A DNA stretch of 64,000 nt. Source: Parietaria judaica. Taxonomy: Eukaryota > Streptophyta > Magnoliopsida > Rosales > Urticaceae. A program made the position numbers and the translations under genes. Below are positions 1 to 10,778 of this stretch, in pieces. The stretch spans positions 20,826,001-20,890,000 of the forward strand of contig OX940864.1 of assembly GCA_954871525.1 (NCBI GenBank), given 5' to 3'. Below the pieces are notes generated by a model that was given only the letters and a program-made list of their open reading frames with translations, had not been told where the DNA came from and did not search any database. Positions within the stretch are counted from its first letter, which is position 1. The number at the start of each line of letters is the position of its first letter.

Positions 1-1016
1 ACGACAATGTACAACACCTCTCTAACGAGGCTTGTCCAGGAAAAATCTCCCAACAACACCAAACAACAAGCATGCCAAGTTCGCCAGGGCACTAAGGAAG
101 TTTCACAGACGTTGTAGGTCCCGTATCAATTGCAGCTTCGAGGGCGTTGGGATGCGTTGCATCCCATCTGGGAGCATTGGTGCTAGCATGTCCACTAGGG
201 AAATCCAACCACTTGTCTTGCGTATCAAACTGAAGCTCAGTGGTATGCGGTCCATGAAGACCATTTTCAGCAAGTAATGCGTGAAATTGGCAACGTGCCG
301 GTCGGTGGCAATCAAAAAGGGAGTATCGAGTCAGCCTCACGTCATGTACTGCGCCTCGAGTTTTAAGTTGTGAAGATCGCGGTATCGTTATACACACGTA
401 CAACGTGTCAATGAGTCAATCATACTTAACCTCTTTGGGCACCACAATCAACTCCTTCTTCAGGGCACGTGTAGGTCCTCTATCCGACACGTTGGCTCCA
501 CTACCCGTCGTACCAGAAAAGGACACTCTCTGATAAGTATATCAACATAGAAAGAAAAAAAAAAGTGATTAAAGGACACAAAAACATATGGGACTTTAGA
601 TGAAGCGAATTCCGTGGTCGAGGATAGGTTGAATATCCGAATTCGGATAGCACTCTATCTTCGAGGTCCGCACTAAGTATACCACTGAGTTCGGAGAAAG
701 GAATAATTGTATCTCCGATTTCAGACATGAAAGAATCTCCGAAGTCGACATCTGAGCTATATAGTCAAAGTCGGAGATAACTTTCTCAGAGATAATCCCC
801 GACATTGAAGTTATAATACCCATACTACGGTATTAATGGCCAAATTTAAAAAAAATCGGGGTTAAACACCGAATTCTTTGTCCTTCTCGTTATTTTAACT
901 TTCTCAAAATAGACTTCGGACAAGCTACGGGTGAAAAAATTATTACTTAAAATAGGAAATAAGCTATATCTATAGTAAAAAAGAGCTTACCCATGGCTAT
1001 AGCTGCGTTTGTAGTG
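1..1016. mobile_element. Right end of a degenerate CACTA-like DNA transposon
   Basis: Seen: the stretch ends at 1012-1016 in TAGTG. Read on the minus strand this begins CACTACAAACGCAGCTATAG, the start expected for a CACTA (En/Spm) terminal inverted repeat. Inside it, around 590-840, short motifs based on tcggagat and ctccga recur in both orientations, as in CACTA subterminal repeats. The left end lies outside the window, so no target duplication can be tested. Minus-strand reading around 92-403 is open for about 100 codons but shows no motif I recognise; it may be a relic of a transposon ORF. The CACTA assignment is an inference from one terminus. Confidence 0.4.
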
Positions 1017-1516
1017 ATCCTTCCCAAAAAAAAAAAAAAATTGATGATCAATGTGAAAGTTAAGCACTAGCTAGTGAGAGAGAGATGAGAGTAAAGTGGG
1101 AGAGTTCGAGCAGAGGAAAGAAATAGAAAAAATACATTTCAGAAGTCTTTTGGGACAGAAACAATATTGAACATTACCATTTTTCGAATTTTAAAAACAT
1201 TGGTCACCAACTTTCGAATTTCTCGTATTTGTGTTACTATAGTTAATGAATTTTCCCTTAATAAATTTATTTGTCCTCACACAAGGACTTGTGATCGAAA
1301 GATATAAATGCGATGCTAATGAAATAAAAATTCAGTTAAACACAAGTGCAGTAAAAGGATTGTAAACCATAAATCAATCTTTATCTTTATTTATTCGTAA
1401 TAACGGTCATAAAACTTTTACAAACATTGTTTCGATCTCACTAACTAGACGGAACATTCCTAAGACTCGAAACATTTTTTTCTACCGTCATTACTCTCAG
1501 TTTTACTCCAAAGTTA
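1017..1516. other. Intergenic, 3' flank of the CYP79 gene
   Basis: No coding sequence is recognised. On the minus strand AATAAA lies at 1386-1391, about 130 bases beyond the CYP79 stop codon, and is a plausible poly(A) signal. The rest is AT-rich with a short A-run near 1027-1040. Confidence 0.4.
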
Positions 1517-3467
1517 TTATTTGTGGGTGCAAAGCGACGACAAGGATGGATAGAGAGAAGGGTTGAGGCGAGGCTTCGCAAGTGCACACAAGGGTGTAGC
1601 TTTGAACAAGGAATTACTCTCACTCGTGAGATCGACCTTGTCGCAGCCATCCGGAATTTTCCATGCAAAACCCTGGAGAAGCCTCCCCAAGAGCAACAAT
1701 GTCACGGTGGTGCCCAGCCCCGCCCCGGGGCAGCCTCGTCTCCCAGCGGTGAAACTAACAAACCTCAACTCAGGTTCCGCCAAGTCCTTTGGGTGCTCCG
1801 CGAGGTGGCGGCCCGGGTCAAACCTATGAGGGTTGTCCCACACAGACGGGTTGCGGCCAAGGGCCATGCGGCTTAGTATGACGTTGCTGCCTTTGGGGAT
1901 GAAGTAGCCTGCGACGGTGCAGTCGACGGAAGCGACATGGGGGAGGTTGAACGGCGCCACAGGATGGAGGCGGAGTGCCTCTCTAGCGCATCCCACTACG
2001 TATGGAAGCTCGGGGATATCCGATTCTTGGAGGAGCCTGTCCCTCCCAACGACTCTATCGATCTCTTCCACAGCTTTTCCTAGCATATCCGGCTGGTTCA
2101 GAAGCTCCGACATGGCCCATTCTATTGCGTTGAAGTGGTTGTCCACGCTTGCCATAAATAGCTCCTGGAATAATACTCGCGTTTAGTACATTGTGTAACA
2201 TTTCTACGTATAAGATTCATCGATCCGCGGCCTCTTAACGAGAGTAACTCTTAGGTTCAATCTAGATAGTATCATTGCAAAACCATATTAATATCAAGTA
2301 TTAACGGACTTAGTTATTTTAGTCGTATACTATATATTGAGAATAAAAATGTAAAACTTATGAAACACTGACCAGGACTTCTGCTCGTATTTCTTCAAGG
2401 GTCAACATTGGTTTTCCGTCAGCGGTTTTGAGAGAAATTAAAATGTCGAGGAGGTCCTCAGGCTCCGTCCTCTTACCCTTCTTCCACATGTTGACCCTGT
2501 CGTCGATTATCGGATAATGAAACTCACGAACAATCTCCATGTTCCCAAGAATCTTTTTCCGGTGGCCATCCAAGTCGAGCATGCTCAGCCAAGGAAGGTA
2601 GTCGGAGACGGAGAAGGCGTAGGTGTGCAAGAGAAGGTCGAAGAGAGCCGAGACTTGTTTCTCATCATCCGGACCGGCCAGCCCACCGTTGTTTGATGTC
2701 CCCAAATGCCGTTTTCCAACCACCATCCTTCTAATGATGTTCGCCGAGGCATGCTTTGCTACTTTGCTCACGTTCACCACCTCGCCTATATAAAAGCTTG
2801 TGTAAATATCCATGCATCTTAATGTAATGTACGTTTGTGTGTGTGTATTGTATATAATATATATATATTTATATATATATATATTTATGTGTATATTCTA
2901 ACCTCCTGAACTCTTGGAGCACTGATCGTAAATAAAACGAAGCATAAGATCAGCTTCTTGGGTTCTTTCCTTGAGCAGCCAACGAAGTCTTGATTTGCTC
3001 AAAATCTCAGAAACCAAAATTCTCTTCATTTTCTTCCATTGATCTCCGCCCGGGCTCAAGGCAGTGGTGAGGTACCCGTGGCTGGTGATCTCCGTCGCCA
3101 TCGTCTTGGGCCTTAACGCAAATACGCTGTCCCACTTCTTCAGGAATTCTCGGGCGATCTCTGGCGAAGAAACTGCCACGAAGTCGGTGTTTCCGAGGGG
3201 GACATATATGATTCCGGCTGCGTCTTTCATGAGACAGTGGATCCACTGCGACGCCCGCAGGCCGCTGGCCCACATTTCTGGCGCGCACCCGAGAACCGGC
3301 CATTTCCGTGTCAGCCCAGGCGGCAACGGGGTGCTCGTGGGCCTGGCGGGGTAGGCCCGGAACAACTGATACTTGATTACGAGAAACGCCGTCAACAGTG
3401 ACACTGCGAGTAAGGTCACTTGGTAAGGATCTATCTCTCCTAAAGCTCCAATACTAGTAGTATTCAT
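1517..3467 (-). CDS. Cytochrome P450, CYP79 family (amino acid N-monooxygenase), intact, 3 exons
   Basis: Exons 3467-2903, 2785-2373 and 2164-1517 join in frame to 541 aa, full length for the family. Both introns (117 and 208 bp) are GT-AG; the first splits a codon, the second is phase 0. Seen: N-terminal membrane anchor (about residues 15-35), PPG hinge at 49-51, a CYP79-like block around 'AREFLKK' and 'TMATEITSHGYLTTAL', K-helix EALR at 388-391, FDPGRHL at 441-447, and heme motif FTAGRRGCPG at 464-473 with ligand Cys471. Known: CYP79 enzymes at the endoplasmic reticulum convert an amino acid through two N-hydroxylations to an aldoxime, the entry step to cyanogenic glucosides, glucosinolates, nitriles or aldoxime volatiles. 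The substrate cannot be told from sequence. Odd: the I-helix reads VDNHFNAIEW where most CYP79s have VDNPSNAVEW. Start chosen because it gives the anchor and no upstream in-frame alternative is needed. The family call is firm; whether the gene is active is not known. Confidence 0.93.
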
Positions 3468-4312
3468 GATTGAGAGAAGCTAGAAAAATAAGAATTGTAT
3501 TTTTAATTCCTATGGTTGTGTTCTGTGGCTCATTCCATGAAGGTCTGACTCTTAAGTAATGCTCACTCGTCGATTGCTTGGATAAGATTGAATATAAGTG
3601 GAATGATTAGATTACGTAAACTATAAAACTTTGGTAAATCTCTCATAAGGAAATTGAGCTGGTTTATTCGATATATATATAAGAATTAATTGGGATAGCA
3701 TTGAGCAGAATTGGGATGGTCATTAAGACTGGTAATATTCTCGTATACTAGAAATGGAATAACAATGCATTGAATCTCGTTGACTAGAATGAAAATAATA
3801 ATAAAGAAAATGGGATAACGCTATACTGCATTGAATCTCGTTGAGGAAAAAATCTTCTCTGTTTACACGTGATTATAGAATGAAGTTGATAAAGATAAAA
3901 AGTATGTTATATATAGGAGTTATAGATAAACTCTTGTGGTATACCACGACAAAAGTGTGTTGATGCCGAAAAATGGATCAAAGTGTTGATGTCGAAAAAT
4001 GAATCAAACACTGTAGTGGCCTACGTCTTGATATCGGGCCAGGCCCATGGCCGTTTGTGAACTTTTCTGGGCTAGAGCCCGTATTCCTGTGCCTTCGTTG
4101 ATATGCTTAAGGACATAGAAAAGGACAAGATTTGATGATATATGATGCCCAACCTCGTCACTTATAGCGAGGCTGCCTACGTAACCATATTCCATAGATC
4201 ATGTCATCACGTAGTTCAAAGTGGGAGTTAAGAGAGATGCGTACCTGAGCTCCTTGAGCAAGCCGGGAGCCGATTGCGAAGACGGGGTCGGTTGACGCTC
4301 AAACCTTGATTC
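3468..4312. other. CYP79 upstream region
   Basis: No gene is seen. A TA-rich stretch at about 3671-3682 reads as a TATA-like run on the minus strand, some 200 bases before the CYP79 start, and could be its core promoter. The sequence gcattgaatctcgttga occurs twice (3766-3783 and 3828-3845). The short minus-strand ORF at 4004-4195 has no recognisable domain. Confidence 0.3.
3629..3718. repeat. CYP79-upstream repeat, copy A (copy B at 9839-9925)
   Basis: Seen: about 90 bases (ttggtaaatctctcat ... gagcagaattgggatg) recur in direct orientation at 9839-9925 with a handful of changes and one AT-rich length difference. One copy lies in the presumed CYP79 promoter. It could be a leftover of a duplicated P450 promoter or simply a dispersed repeat. 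Confidence 0.7.
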
Positions 4313-4474
4313 TTCTATATCTGGAGAATCGGGGATTTCTCCAACGCCTTCTCTGTAGCTGGCTCTCTTAGAGAGTCGGTGATTCTTCCAACGCCTTCTC
4401 TCTAGCTAGCTCCTTCGCCTCTATCTCTGGAGAGTCGGGGCTCCCTCCGACAACTTCTCCCTAGTCATCTCCCC
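4313..4474. repeat. Three degenerate tandem copies of a ~54-bp unit
   Basis: Units start near 4313, 4365 and 4419. Each carries versions of gagagtcgg, tctccaacgccttctc and tagctagctc. No function is apparent; it may be part of an old LTR leader. Confidence 0.55.
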
Positions 4475-4730
4475 CGCTCCGACGTTAGTCTGGTATTTAA
4501 ATTGGTTATATACGAGAAACCATAGTTTTATAGCTATAGATAGCTTTTAGAAGTGATACAATTTGATACAAATGAAGCTCTTATTTATAGGGGGCACGGG
4601 GACCTTGAGGAAAATATTAATAACTGCAACGGGCTCTTGGGCAGTTAAAAAAAAAAACTCAAAATGGCACGTAGGGCGCGGCCCGAGGGCCCGAGATTGC
4701 CCTCAAGGGCACCTTTTCCACCCCCGAGGG
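4475..4730. other. Spacer left of Copia element 1
   Basis: No gene is seen. The last 50 bases are GC-rich and include TCAAGGGCACC at 4703-4713, half of a stem whose other half lies beyond the Copia insertion at 8832-8842. GAGGG at 4726-4730 is the left target-site duplication. Confidence 0.5.
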
Positions 4731-5253
4731 TGTGAGCTTAAGCTTGACTTAGTCCGTCACACAGAGGAAGTCAGCCCGGGTACCGACCAGAACCAATGAT
4801 GGACCAGAGCTCAGCCCAGCTCGGGTGAGCACGAGCAGAATGTCCGGATAAAAGGCAAGCCCAACCCGGGGCATACGAGCAGACCAGCTCGGGGACAGAG
4901 AAGTTGTCTGAGCAGGAAAGGGAAAGTCAGCAACTACCCAGCAAGGAAAGCACGTAGCTTGAGGAGCAAGCAAAGATGGAGTCAAAGATTTGACGAGATT
5001 ATTTAGGGTAGTTTCCCAATTTTGTGCGATTCTGTTAGCTAGGGTTTCACTTTGAGAGTGGCTATATAAACCTAGCATTGTACACTTCATAAAGTGTTGA
5101 GTTCATTAGAGTTTGAGTTTATCTTCTTGTATTTTTCCTTCGATTATCAATAAAGAATTTCTTCTCCCTAAAGTTCGTGTTCTTCAGTTTTCTGTTCGAT
5201 TTCTTTGGTGTTGTTCGTGTTTTCTTCGCAGATCTGTGATTTGGGAACCAACA
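4731..5253 (+). repeat. 5' LTR of Copia element 1
   Basis: 523 bp, starting TGTGAGC and ending ACCAACA. A TATA box TATATAAA lies at 5063-5070, followed by the likely transcription start. The matching site in the 3' LTR has mutated to TACATAAA. Confidence 0.95.
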
Positions 5254-5255
5254 AG

Positions 5256-5268
5256 TGGTATCAGAGCC
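5256..5268 (+). other. Primer binding site (tRNA-iMet) of Copia element 1
   Basis: TGGTATCAGAGCC starts two bases after the 5' LTR and matches the 3' end complement of plant initiator tRNA-Met, the usual primer of Copia elements. Confidence 0.92.
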
Positions 5269-5281
5269 ACAATCAAAGAAC

Positions 5282-8200
5282 ATGTCTTCATCAGAGTCAC
5301 CGATCGAAGGAGCTCTGGTAGCGCAGAAACCAGAATCCAGAGAAGGCACAGTTACGCTCCACTACCCCATGCTCACGAAGAGTAATTACGCCGTGTGGGC
5401 GTTGAAGATGAGGGTAAATCTGCAGGCGTAGGGAGTGTGGAAGGCCGTAAAGAACGACGGTGTCGAAGGGCGCAAGGAAAGAATGGCTCTAGCCGTAATC
5501 CACCAAGCAGTTCCAGAAGATGTTCTTCTCATGCTTGCCGAGAAGGATTCCGCGAAGGAAGCATGGAAAACTCTTCAGACCATGCACATGGGCGCAGATC
5601 GCGTCAAGGAGGCAAAGGTCCAAACCTTAAAGAGTGAGTTCGAGGTGATGAGGATGAGGGAGAGCGAATCAATTGATGATTTCACTATGCGGCTCACGTC
5701 CATTGTGACCGGCATACGCTCGCTGAGAGACAAGGTTGAAGAGACCACCGTCGTCAAGAAGTTTCTCCGAGCAGCGCCTCACAAGTACATACAGATCATG
5801 ACATCGATAGATCAGTTTGGCGACCTCAAGACCATGACAGTCGAGGAGGTTATTGGTCGCCTCAAAGCCCACAAGGAGAGACTTCGGGGTTACGGTGACA
5901 GAGAAGAGGAGAAGAACCTCCTGCTCACGCATGAAGAGTGGACGGCCAGACAACGGAAACCCGGGGGAAGCCGAGTTTCCTTCAAATTCCTCAGGTCGGA
6001 GCAGCTTTTGTGGAGAGGTCCGAGGACGCGGACAAGGTCGTGGACGAGGGCGGAGCAGAGACACGCGAGGACGCGGAAGGAGCACGCATCGCCGGGAGAG
6101 CAAAATCAAGAGAGACAAGAGCACAGTGAAGTGCTACAGTTGTCAGAAGTTTGGGCACTTTGCATCTGAGTGTCGTAGCAGGAACCAGGATGAAGAGACG
6201 AATCTAGCAAGATTCTCAGACGACCAGCCGACATTGTTAGAGAATTTGAGAGTGTTCGGTTGCACCACACATGTGAAGATTACGGGGCCACATCTCAAAA
6301 AGTTGGATGACCGGAGTCAGAAGATGGCGTACCTTGGCGTTGAAGAAGGAAGCAAGGCACACAGATTCTACGATCCACGACGCGGCAGACTCCAAGTGAG
6401 CAGAGATGTTGTGTTCGAAGAAGAGATGTGGTGGGATTGGCGCAACGACAAAGGAGAACCCGAGCAGAACTCAGTAGAGTTCACAGTAGAAGATGAAGAG
6501 GGCGTTGCCGAGCAAGATCAGCCCGAAACACCGAGCTCGGGAACAGTCTTACCAAGCACGAGAGAATCCAGCCCGGGAGATAACAGCCTGGATACACCAC
6601 GGACACCAAGTCCGAGCAGGACCAGCCCGTCCAGCTCGGGAGATTCCTCGATCAAAGATGGCCCAAGGGGATTCCGACCCCTAGCAGACGTCTACGATCA
6701 GACTCAAGAAGTGGAGATGAGCCTGGAGGAACTTTCTTTATTGTGCGTAGAGGAGCCGGATAACTACCAGGAGGTAGCAGCCGAGCAGGAGTGGTAGGAA
6801 GCAATGAAGAAGGAGATGAAGTCTATTGAGAAGAACAGAATATGGGAGCTCACCGACCTGCCCAAAGGTTATAAACCCATCGGCCTGAAGTGGGTGTATA
6901 AGCTGAAGAAGGACACCGAAAGGAACGTCCTTAAACATAAGGCAAGGCTGGTAGAAAAGGCTACGTGCAGAAGAAAGGCATAGACTTTGAGGAATTTTTT
7001 GCTCCAGTAGCTAGACTGGACACGATCAGACTCATCCTCGCCCTAGCAGCTCATCGAGGTTGGGAAATTCATCATTTGGATGTCAAGTCAGCATTCCTAA
7101 ATGGTGACCTCGAAGAAGAAGTGTACGTCAAGCAACCAGAAGGGTTCGGCGTCACGGGCAAGGAGCAGAAGATGTACAAACTATCCAAGGCTCTATACGG
7201 GTTGAGACAAGCACCAAGAGCGTGGAACATCCGCCTTGACAAGAGCTTGAAGAACCTTGGATTCACAAAGTGCCTGAGGGAACACACAGTCTACACCAGG
7301 AGTACCGGGCAAGAGATTCTTATCATGGGAGTATATGTGGACGACTTGATCGTCACTAGATCCAGCGCAGGAGGTGTAGATGGATTCAAGCAGCAGATGG
7401 TGGCCGAATTCGAGATGAGTGACCTCGGATTACTTTCGTAATATCTCGGTCTCGAGGTGGAACAGAAGAAGGACTGCATCATGCTGAAGCAGTCGGCGTG
7501 TGCAAGGAAGATCCTTATGCAGTTCGAGATGGCAGATTGCAACCCGAGCAAATACCCAATTGAGGCAAAGCTGCAGTTCGGGAAGGATGCTGAAGGGAGA
7601 GGAATGGATCCCACGGAGTACAGACGCGTGATCGGGTGTCTGAGATACTTCACTAACACCCGACCAGACATTGCACACGCAGTCGGGATAGTCAGTCGAT
7701 ACATGGAGAAGCCCACAAGTGCACACCAGCAGGCGGTGAAGCACATCTTACGATACGTGAAGGGCACGACAGACTACGGGATCCAGCACAGCAGAGGAAG
7801 TGGAGCAGAAGTACTAGTCGCCTTTACAGACAGTGATTTGGCCGGTGATATTGATGACACGAAGAGTACCGGAGGGATGGCGTTCTACCTCAACGGAAAC
7901 CTGATCACCTGGCAGTCTTAGAAGCAGCAGACAGTAGCTCTATCCTCATGTGAAGCAGAGTTCATGGCGGCAACCGCAGCAGCATGTCAGGCTATGTGGT
8001 AGAAGGGGCTACTAAGTGAAGTGACCAGATCCGAGCAGAGACCAGTTACTCTCTACGTGGACAACAAGTCTGCAATTGCGTTGATGAAGAATCTAGTGTT
8101 CCATAGACGGAGCAAACACATTGACACGAAATTCCACTACATTCGTGAGTGCGTGGAGAAGCGAGAGATCATCGTGGAGTTCGTCAACACAAGGGAGCAA

Positions 8201-8305
8201 CGGGAAAACATACTTACCAAGGCTCTGGCGAGAGTCAAGTTCGCAGAGATGAGAGAGCTGCTAGGAGTGAAGAAAGTAGAAGCGAGTCAAGCTTACGAGG
8301 GAGAA
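5282..8305 (+). pseudogene. Copia 1 gag-pol, deleted and full of stops
   Basis: The ATG at 5282 starts a GAG polyprotein (MSSSESPIEG...). A TAG at 5429-5431 interrupts it, then it runs on in frame to a frameshift near 5940-6000. The zinc knuckle C-X2-C-X4-H-X4-C sits at about 6132-6173. Directly after it (about 6200) the frame jumps to the integrase C-terminal region (LRVFGCTTHVKI), so protease and the integrase core are gone. Reverse transcriptase follows ([16 protein letters not shown]), then RNase H (DNKSAIALMK). Further in-frame stops lie at 6795, 7439, 7919 and about 8000, with a one-base loss near 6950. Non-functional. Confidence 0.9.
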
Positions 8306-8828
8306 TGTGAGCTTAAGCTTGACTTAGTCCGTCACACAGAGGAAGTCAGCCCGGGTACCGACCAGAACCAAGGACGGACAAGAGCTCAGCCCAGCTCAGA
8401 TGAGCACGATCTGAATGTCCGGATAGAAGGAAAGCCCAGCCCGGGGCATACGAGCAGGCCAGCTCGGGGACAGAGAAGCTGTTCGTGGAGGAAAGGGAAA
8501 GTCAGCAACTACCCAGCAAGGAAAGCGCGTAGCTTGAGGAGCAAGCAAAGATGGAGTCAAAGATTTGATGAGATTATTTAGGGTAGTTTCCCGATTTTGT
8601 GCGATTCTGTTAGCTAGGGTTTCACTTTAAGAGTGGCTACATAAACCTAGCATTGTACACTTTGTAAAGTGCTGAGTCCATTAGAGTTTGAGTTTATCTT
8701 CTTGTATTTTGTCTTCGATTATCAATAGAGAATTTCTTTTCCCAAAAGTTCGTGTTCTTCAATCTTCTGTTCGATTTCTTTGGTGTTGTTCGTGTTTTCT
8801 ACGCAGATCCGTGATTTGGGAACCAACA
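8306..8828 (+). repeat. 3' LTR of Copia element 1
   Basis: Same length as the 5' LTR (523 bp), starting TGTGAGC and ending ACCAACA, followed by the target duplication GAGGG at 8829-8833. Confidence 0.95.
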
Positions 8829-8833
8829 GAGGG

Positions 8834-9120
8834 TGCCCTTGACAAAATAATTATATATTTAAATAAAATATTATTTTTTATTTTTTGGGCCTCTCGATTT
8901 TGATAATGGGCCCCCGGGGGCCTTTTTAGACCGAAATTGATTTTTTTTTAATAATTTCGAATAACACCCATAACAAAGTGCATGGAATTTAAGAAATTGC
9001 CTAGAATTAAAAAATCGGAAAGAAAAAAAAAATCACGGTGTGTTTTGTTCGTAAGGTGATACTGTTAAATGCCAAGTTTAAGAGATTATTTGCTATAAAA
9101 GATACATTTTTTTTATTTTT
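8834..9120. other. AT-rich spacer
   Basis: No gene is seen. It continues the sequence interrupted by Copia element 1. It has a GC-rich patch near 8905-8923 (gggcccccgggggcc) in otherwise AT-rich DNA. Confidence 0.4.
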
Positions 9121-9621
9121 GGGTAAATACAGGCAAAAGTACCTTGAAGTGCACAAAATTCCTCAGCATATTTGTTATCCTATTTCGTCGTAGTAAAAGT
9201 AACAAAAGTAACTTTTTTCGTATTACCGTAGTTCCAAGTGGCTTATGTTATTACTCATCAGTCAAATGTCACTTGTCACATTTTTATACGCACACGTATT
9301 CTACTTCATCCCAAATTCGAAGAGCTAACCCCGAAGTCAGAGTTTGTATCCCCATATTCGGGGTTAGCATCTCTGACTTTAGTTTTATTTTAGTAACAAA
9401 CACTCGATCTGGCATGAGACCACTTTAATCCGACATCGAGATTAGCATCAACGACATCGGTGTAATTAACTTAGTTATTGGCGATGCTGAAAAAGTGACA
9501 AGTGATATTTGACGGATGAGTCATAACGCACTTGGAACTTAGTGACATGAGAAAAGTTAATTTTGATACTTTTACCACGATAAAATAAGATTATAAATAT
9601 GTCATTTGTTTGAATTTACCC
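9121..9621. mobile_element. Foldback / long-inverted-repeat MITE
   Basis: Seen: the left arm (9121-9285) and right arm (9490-9621) are imperfect reverse complements. They start GGGTAAAT and end ATTTACCC; matching blocks include TGACAAGTGA, GTCAAATRTCACTTG and the ACTTGGAACT/AGTTCCAAGT pair. The central 200 bases hold further short inverted motifs (cgaagtcag / ctgactt). No protein is encoded. No clear target duplication was found, so the superfamily is open. Confidence 0.65.
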
Positions 9622-10130
9622 TTCGTTTCTCAACACTAAAATATTTAATATGGTTTTTTTCCGCCGAATTTTTTCATTACGTTTTTGCACCTTCGTTAAT
9701 TTTTTTTGTTGTTGCTAACGTCCAAGCTGTATGACACGTTTCATGCCACATCATATCACACATAAGATAATAAAAACTAAAATCAATAAATGAGGGATAT
9801 TTGCCTCTATATAAATGATAAATATATATTCACAGAGTTTTGGTAAATCTCTCATTAGGAAGTTGAGCTGGTTTATTCGATAAGAATCAATTAGGATAAC
9901 ATTGAGCAGAATTGGGATGATTAGATTACATGATATATTGGTAAAGATATATTTCAAATTTCATTTTGTCGCACTCAAAAGATCTTAATCAAACAAATTT
10001 GGATGTAAGTTCCAAATTTTATTATAAATTTTAGTAATAAAAAATAAAAACTAAGAAATGATCCTGCTTTAAGTTCTAAATTTTTACGGTACAATCATTT
10101 TTTAGTTTTTTAGAGCGTTTGCCACTGGCC
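9622..10130. other. Intergenic, AT-rich, with CYP79-upstream repeat copy B
   Basis: Only the repeat at 9839-9925 (partner at 3629-3718) is recognisable. No gene is seen, and nothing P450-like lies to its left. Confidence 0.45.
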
Positions 10131-10778
10131 CACTACAAAATAAAGTTTGGTCAACATTTTTCGTGGCTCCACGAAAAGTTCTCTAATATTTTTTAAGTAT
10201 TGTCATCATAGAAATCTAGTTGCTTATTGAGGTCGATCTCCTCGGTCATCACATTGAATAACTTGTCGGGTAACTTGTTGGGTGGCTTGTCGTGAAGCTA
10301 TTCTATTAGCTCATCGGGTGGATTGTTGAGTACCTCACGCTGTTCGTCGTGTACCAGCTCATGTAACTCCTCGGGCAGCTCCTTGGGGATAAAAAATGTA
10401 TGATAATTTTGGGTTGTTTTATCTTTTCCTCGAACTGATAGTCAGGACTCTGTACTCAATAAGGGCTTGCGCGGAATCCACAAAATATTGACCCTCTCCG
10501 TCGAGGCCAAACACGACTTGTGAACAATGAGAAACAAACTCATGTCACTCTCGAATTTCTCTTCGTCATACTCGCCCTACTCAAGCTTGGCCTATCCATG
10601 CTCCACTTCGTCGTACACGATTTCATCATATACAGCCTTGGCGCACACATAAGTCATCGTAAAAGTCCTTTTTGTAGACAACTTTGGCGTATTCCGCCTC
10701 GTCATACACGAGCGCGTTGTAGACGGCTTCGTAGTACCTTGTTTTTTCTTACACGGTTTCACCGTAGAAGGTCTTTAT
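10131..10778 (-). mobile_element. End of a CACTA-like element
   Basis: At 10131 the plus strand reads CACTACAAAATAAAGTTTGG, a CACTA-type terminus. It is followed at about 10160-10180 by a short hairpin (TTTCGTGG / CCACGAAA), as in CACTA subterminal regions. Minus-strand coding remnants fill the rest. Copia element 2 cuts it at 10778, and only a short piece resumes at 15776. The opposite terminus was not found. Confidence 0.45.
10194..10775 (-). pseudogene. Remnants of an acidic, Tyr/Glu-rich transposon ORF
   Basis: Seen: minus-strand frames read like protein but with stops and frameshifts. The C-terminal part (about 10390 down to 10194) reads PEELHELVHDEQREVL ... KLFNVMTEEIDLNKQ, with one internal TAG, and ends in TAA. 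Upstream, about 10770-10600, are loose repeats of VYDE/EYAK type (YYEAVYNALVYDEAEYAK, then KAVYDEIVYDEVEHG). The frame appears to go on across Copia element 2, because minus-strand 15800-15776 reads KVEYAKT. I do not recognise the family. It may be the accessory protein of the surrounding CACTA-like element. Confidence 0.4.

Larger units (their letters stand above)
4731..8828 (+). mobile_element. Copia LTR retrotransposon 1 (defective)
   Basis: Seen: two 523-bp LTRs (4731-5253 and 8306-8828), both TG...CA, flanked by the 5-bp duplication GAGGG (4726-4730 and 8829-8833). A canonical tRNA-iMet primer site TGGTATCAGAGCC lies at 5256-5268 and a purine tract (about 8297-8305) just before the 3' LTR. 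By hand the LTRs differ at 34 of 523 positions (about 93.5% identity), so the insertion is moderately old. Coding order GAG ... integrase tail, reverse transcriptase, RNase H identifies Ty1/Copia. It cannot transpose on its own. Confidence 0.95.
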
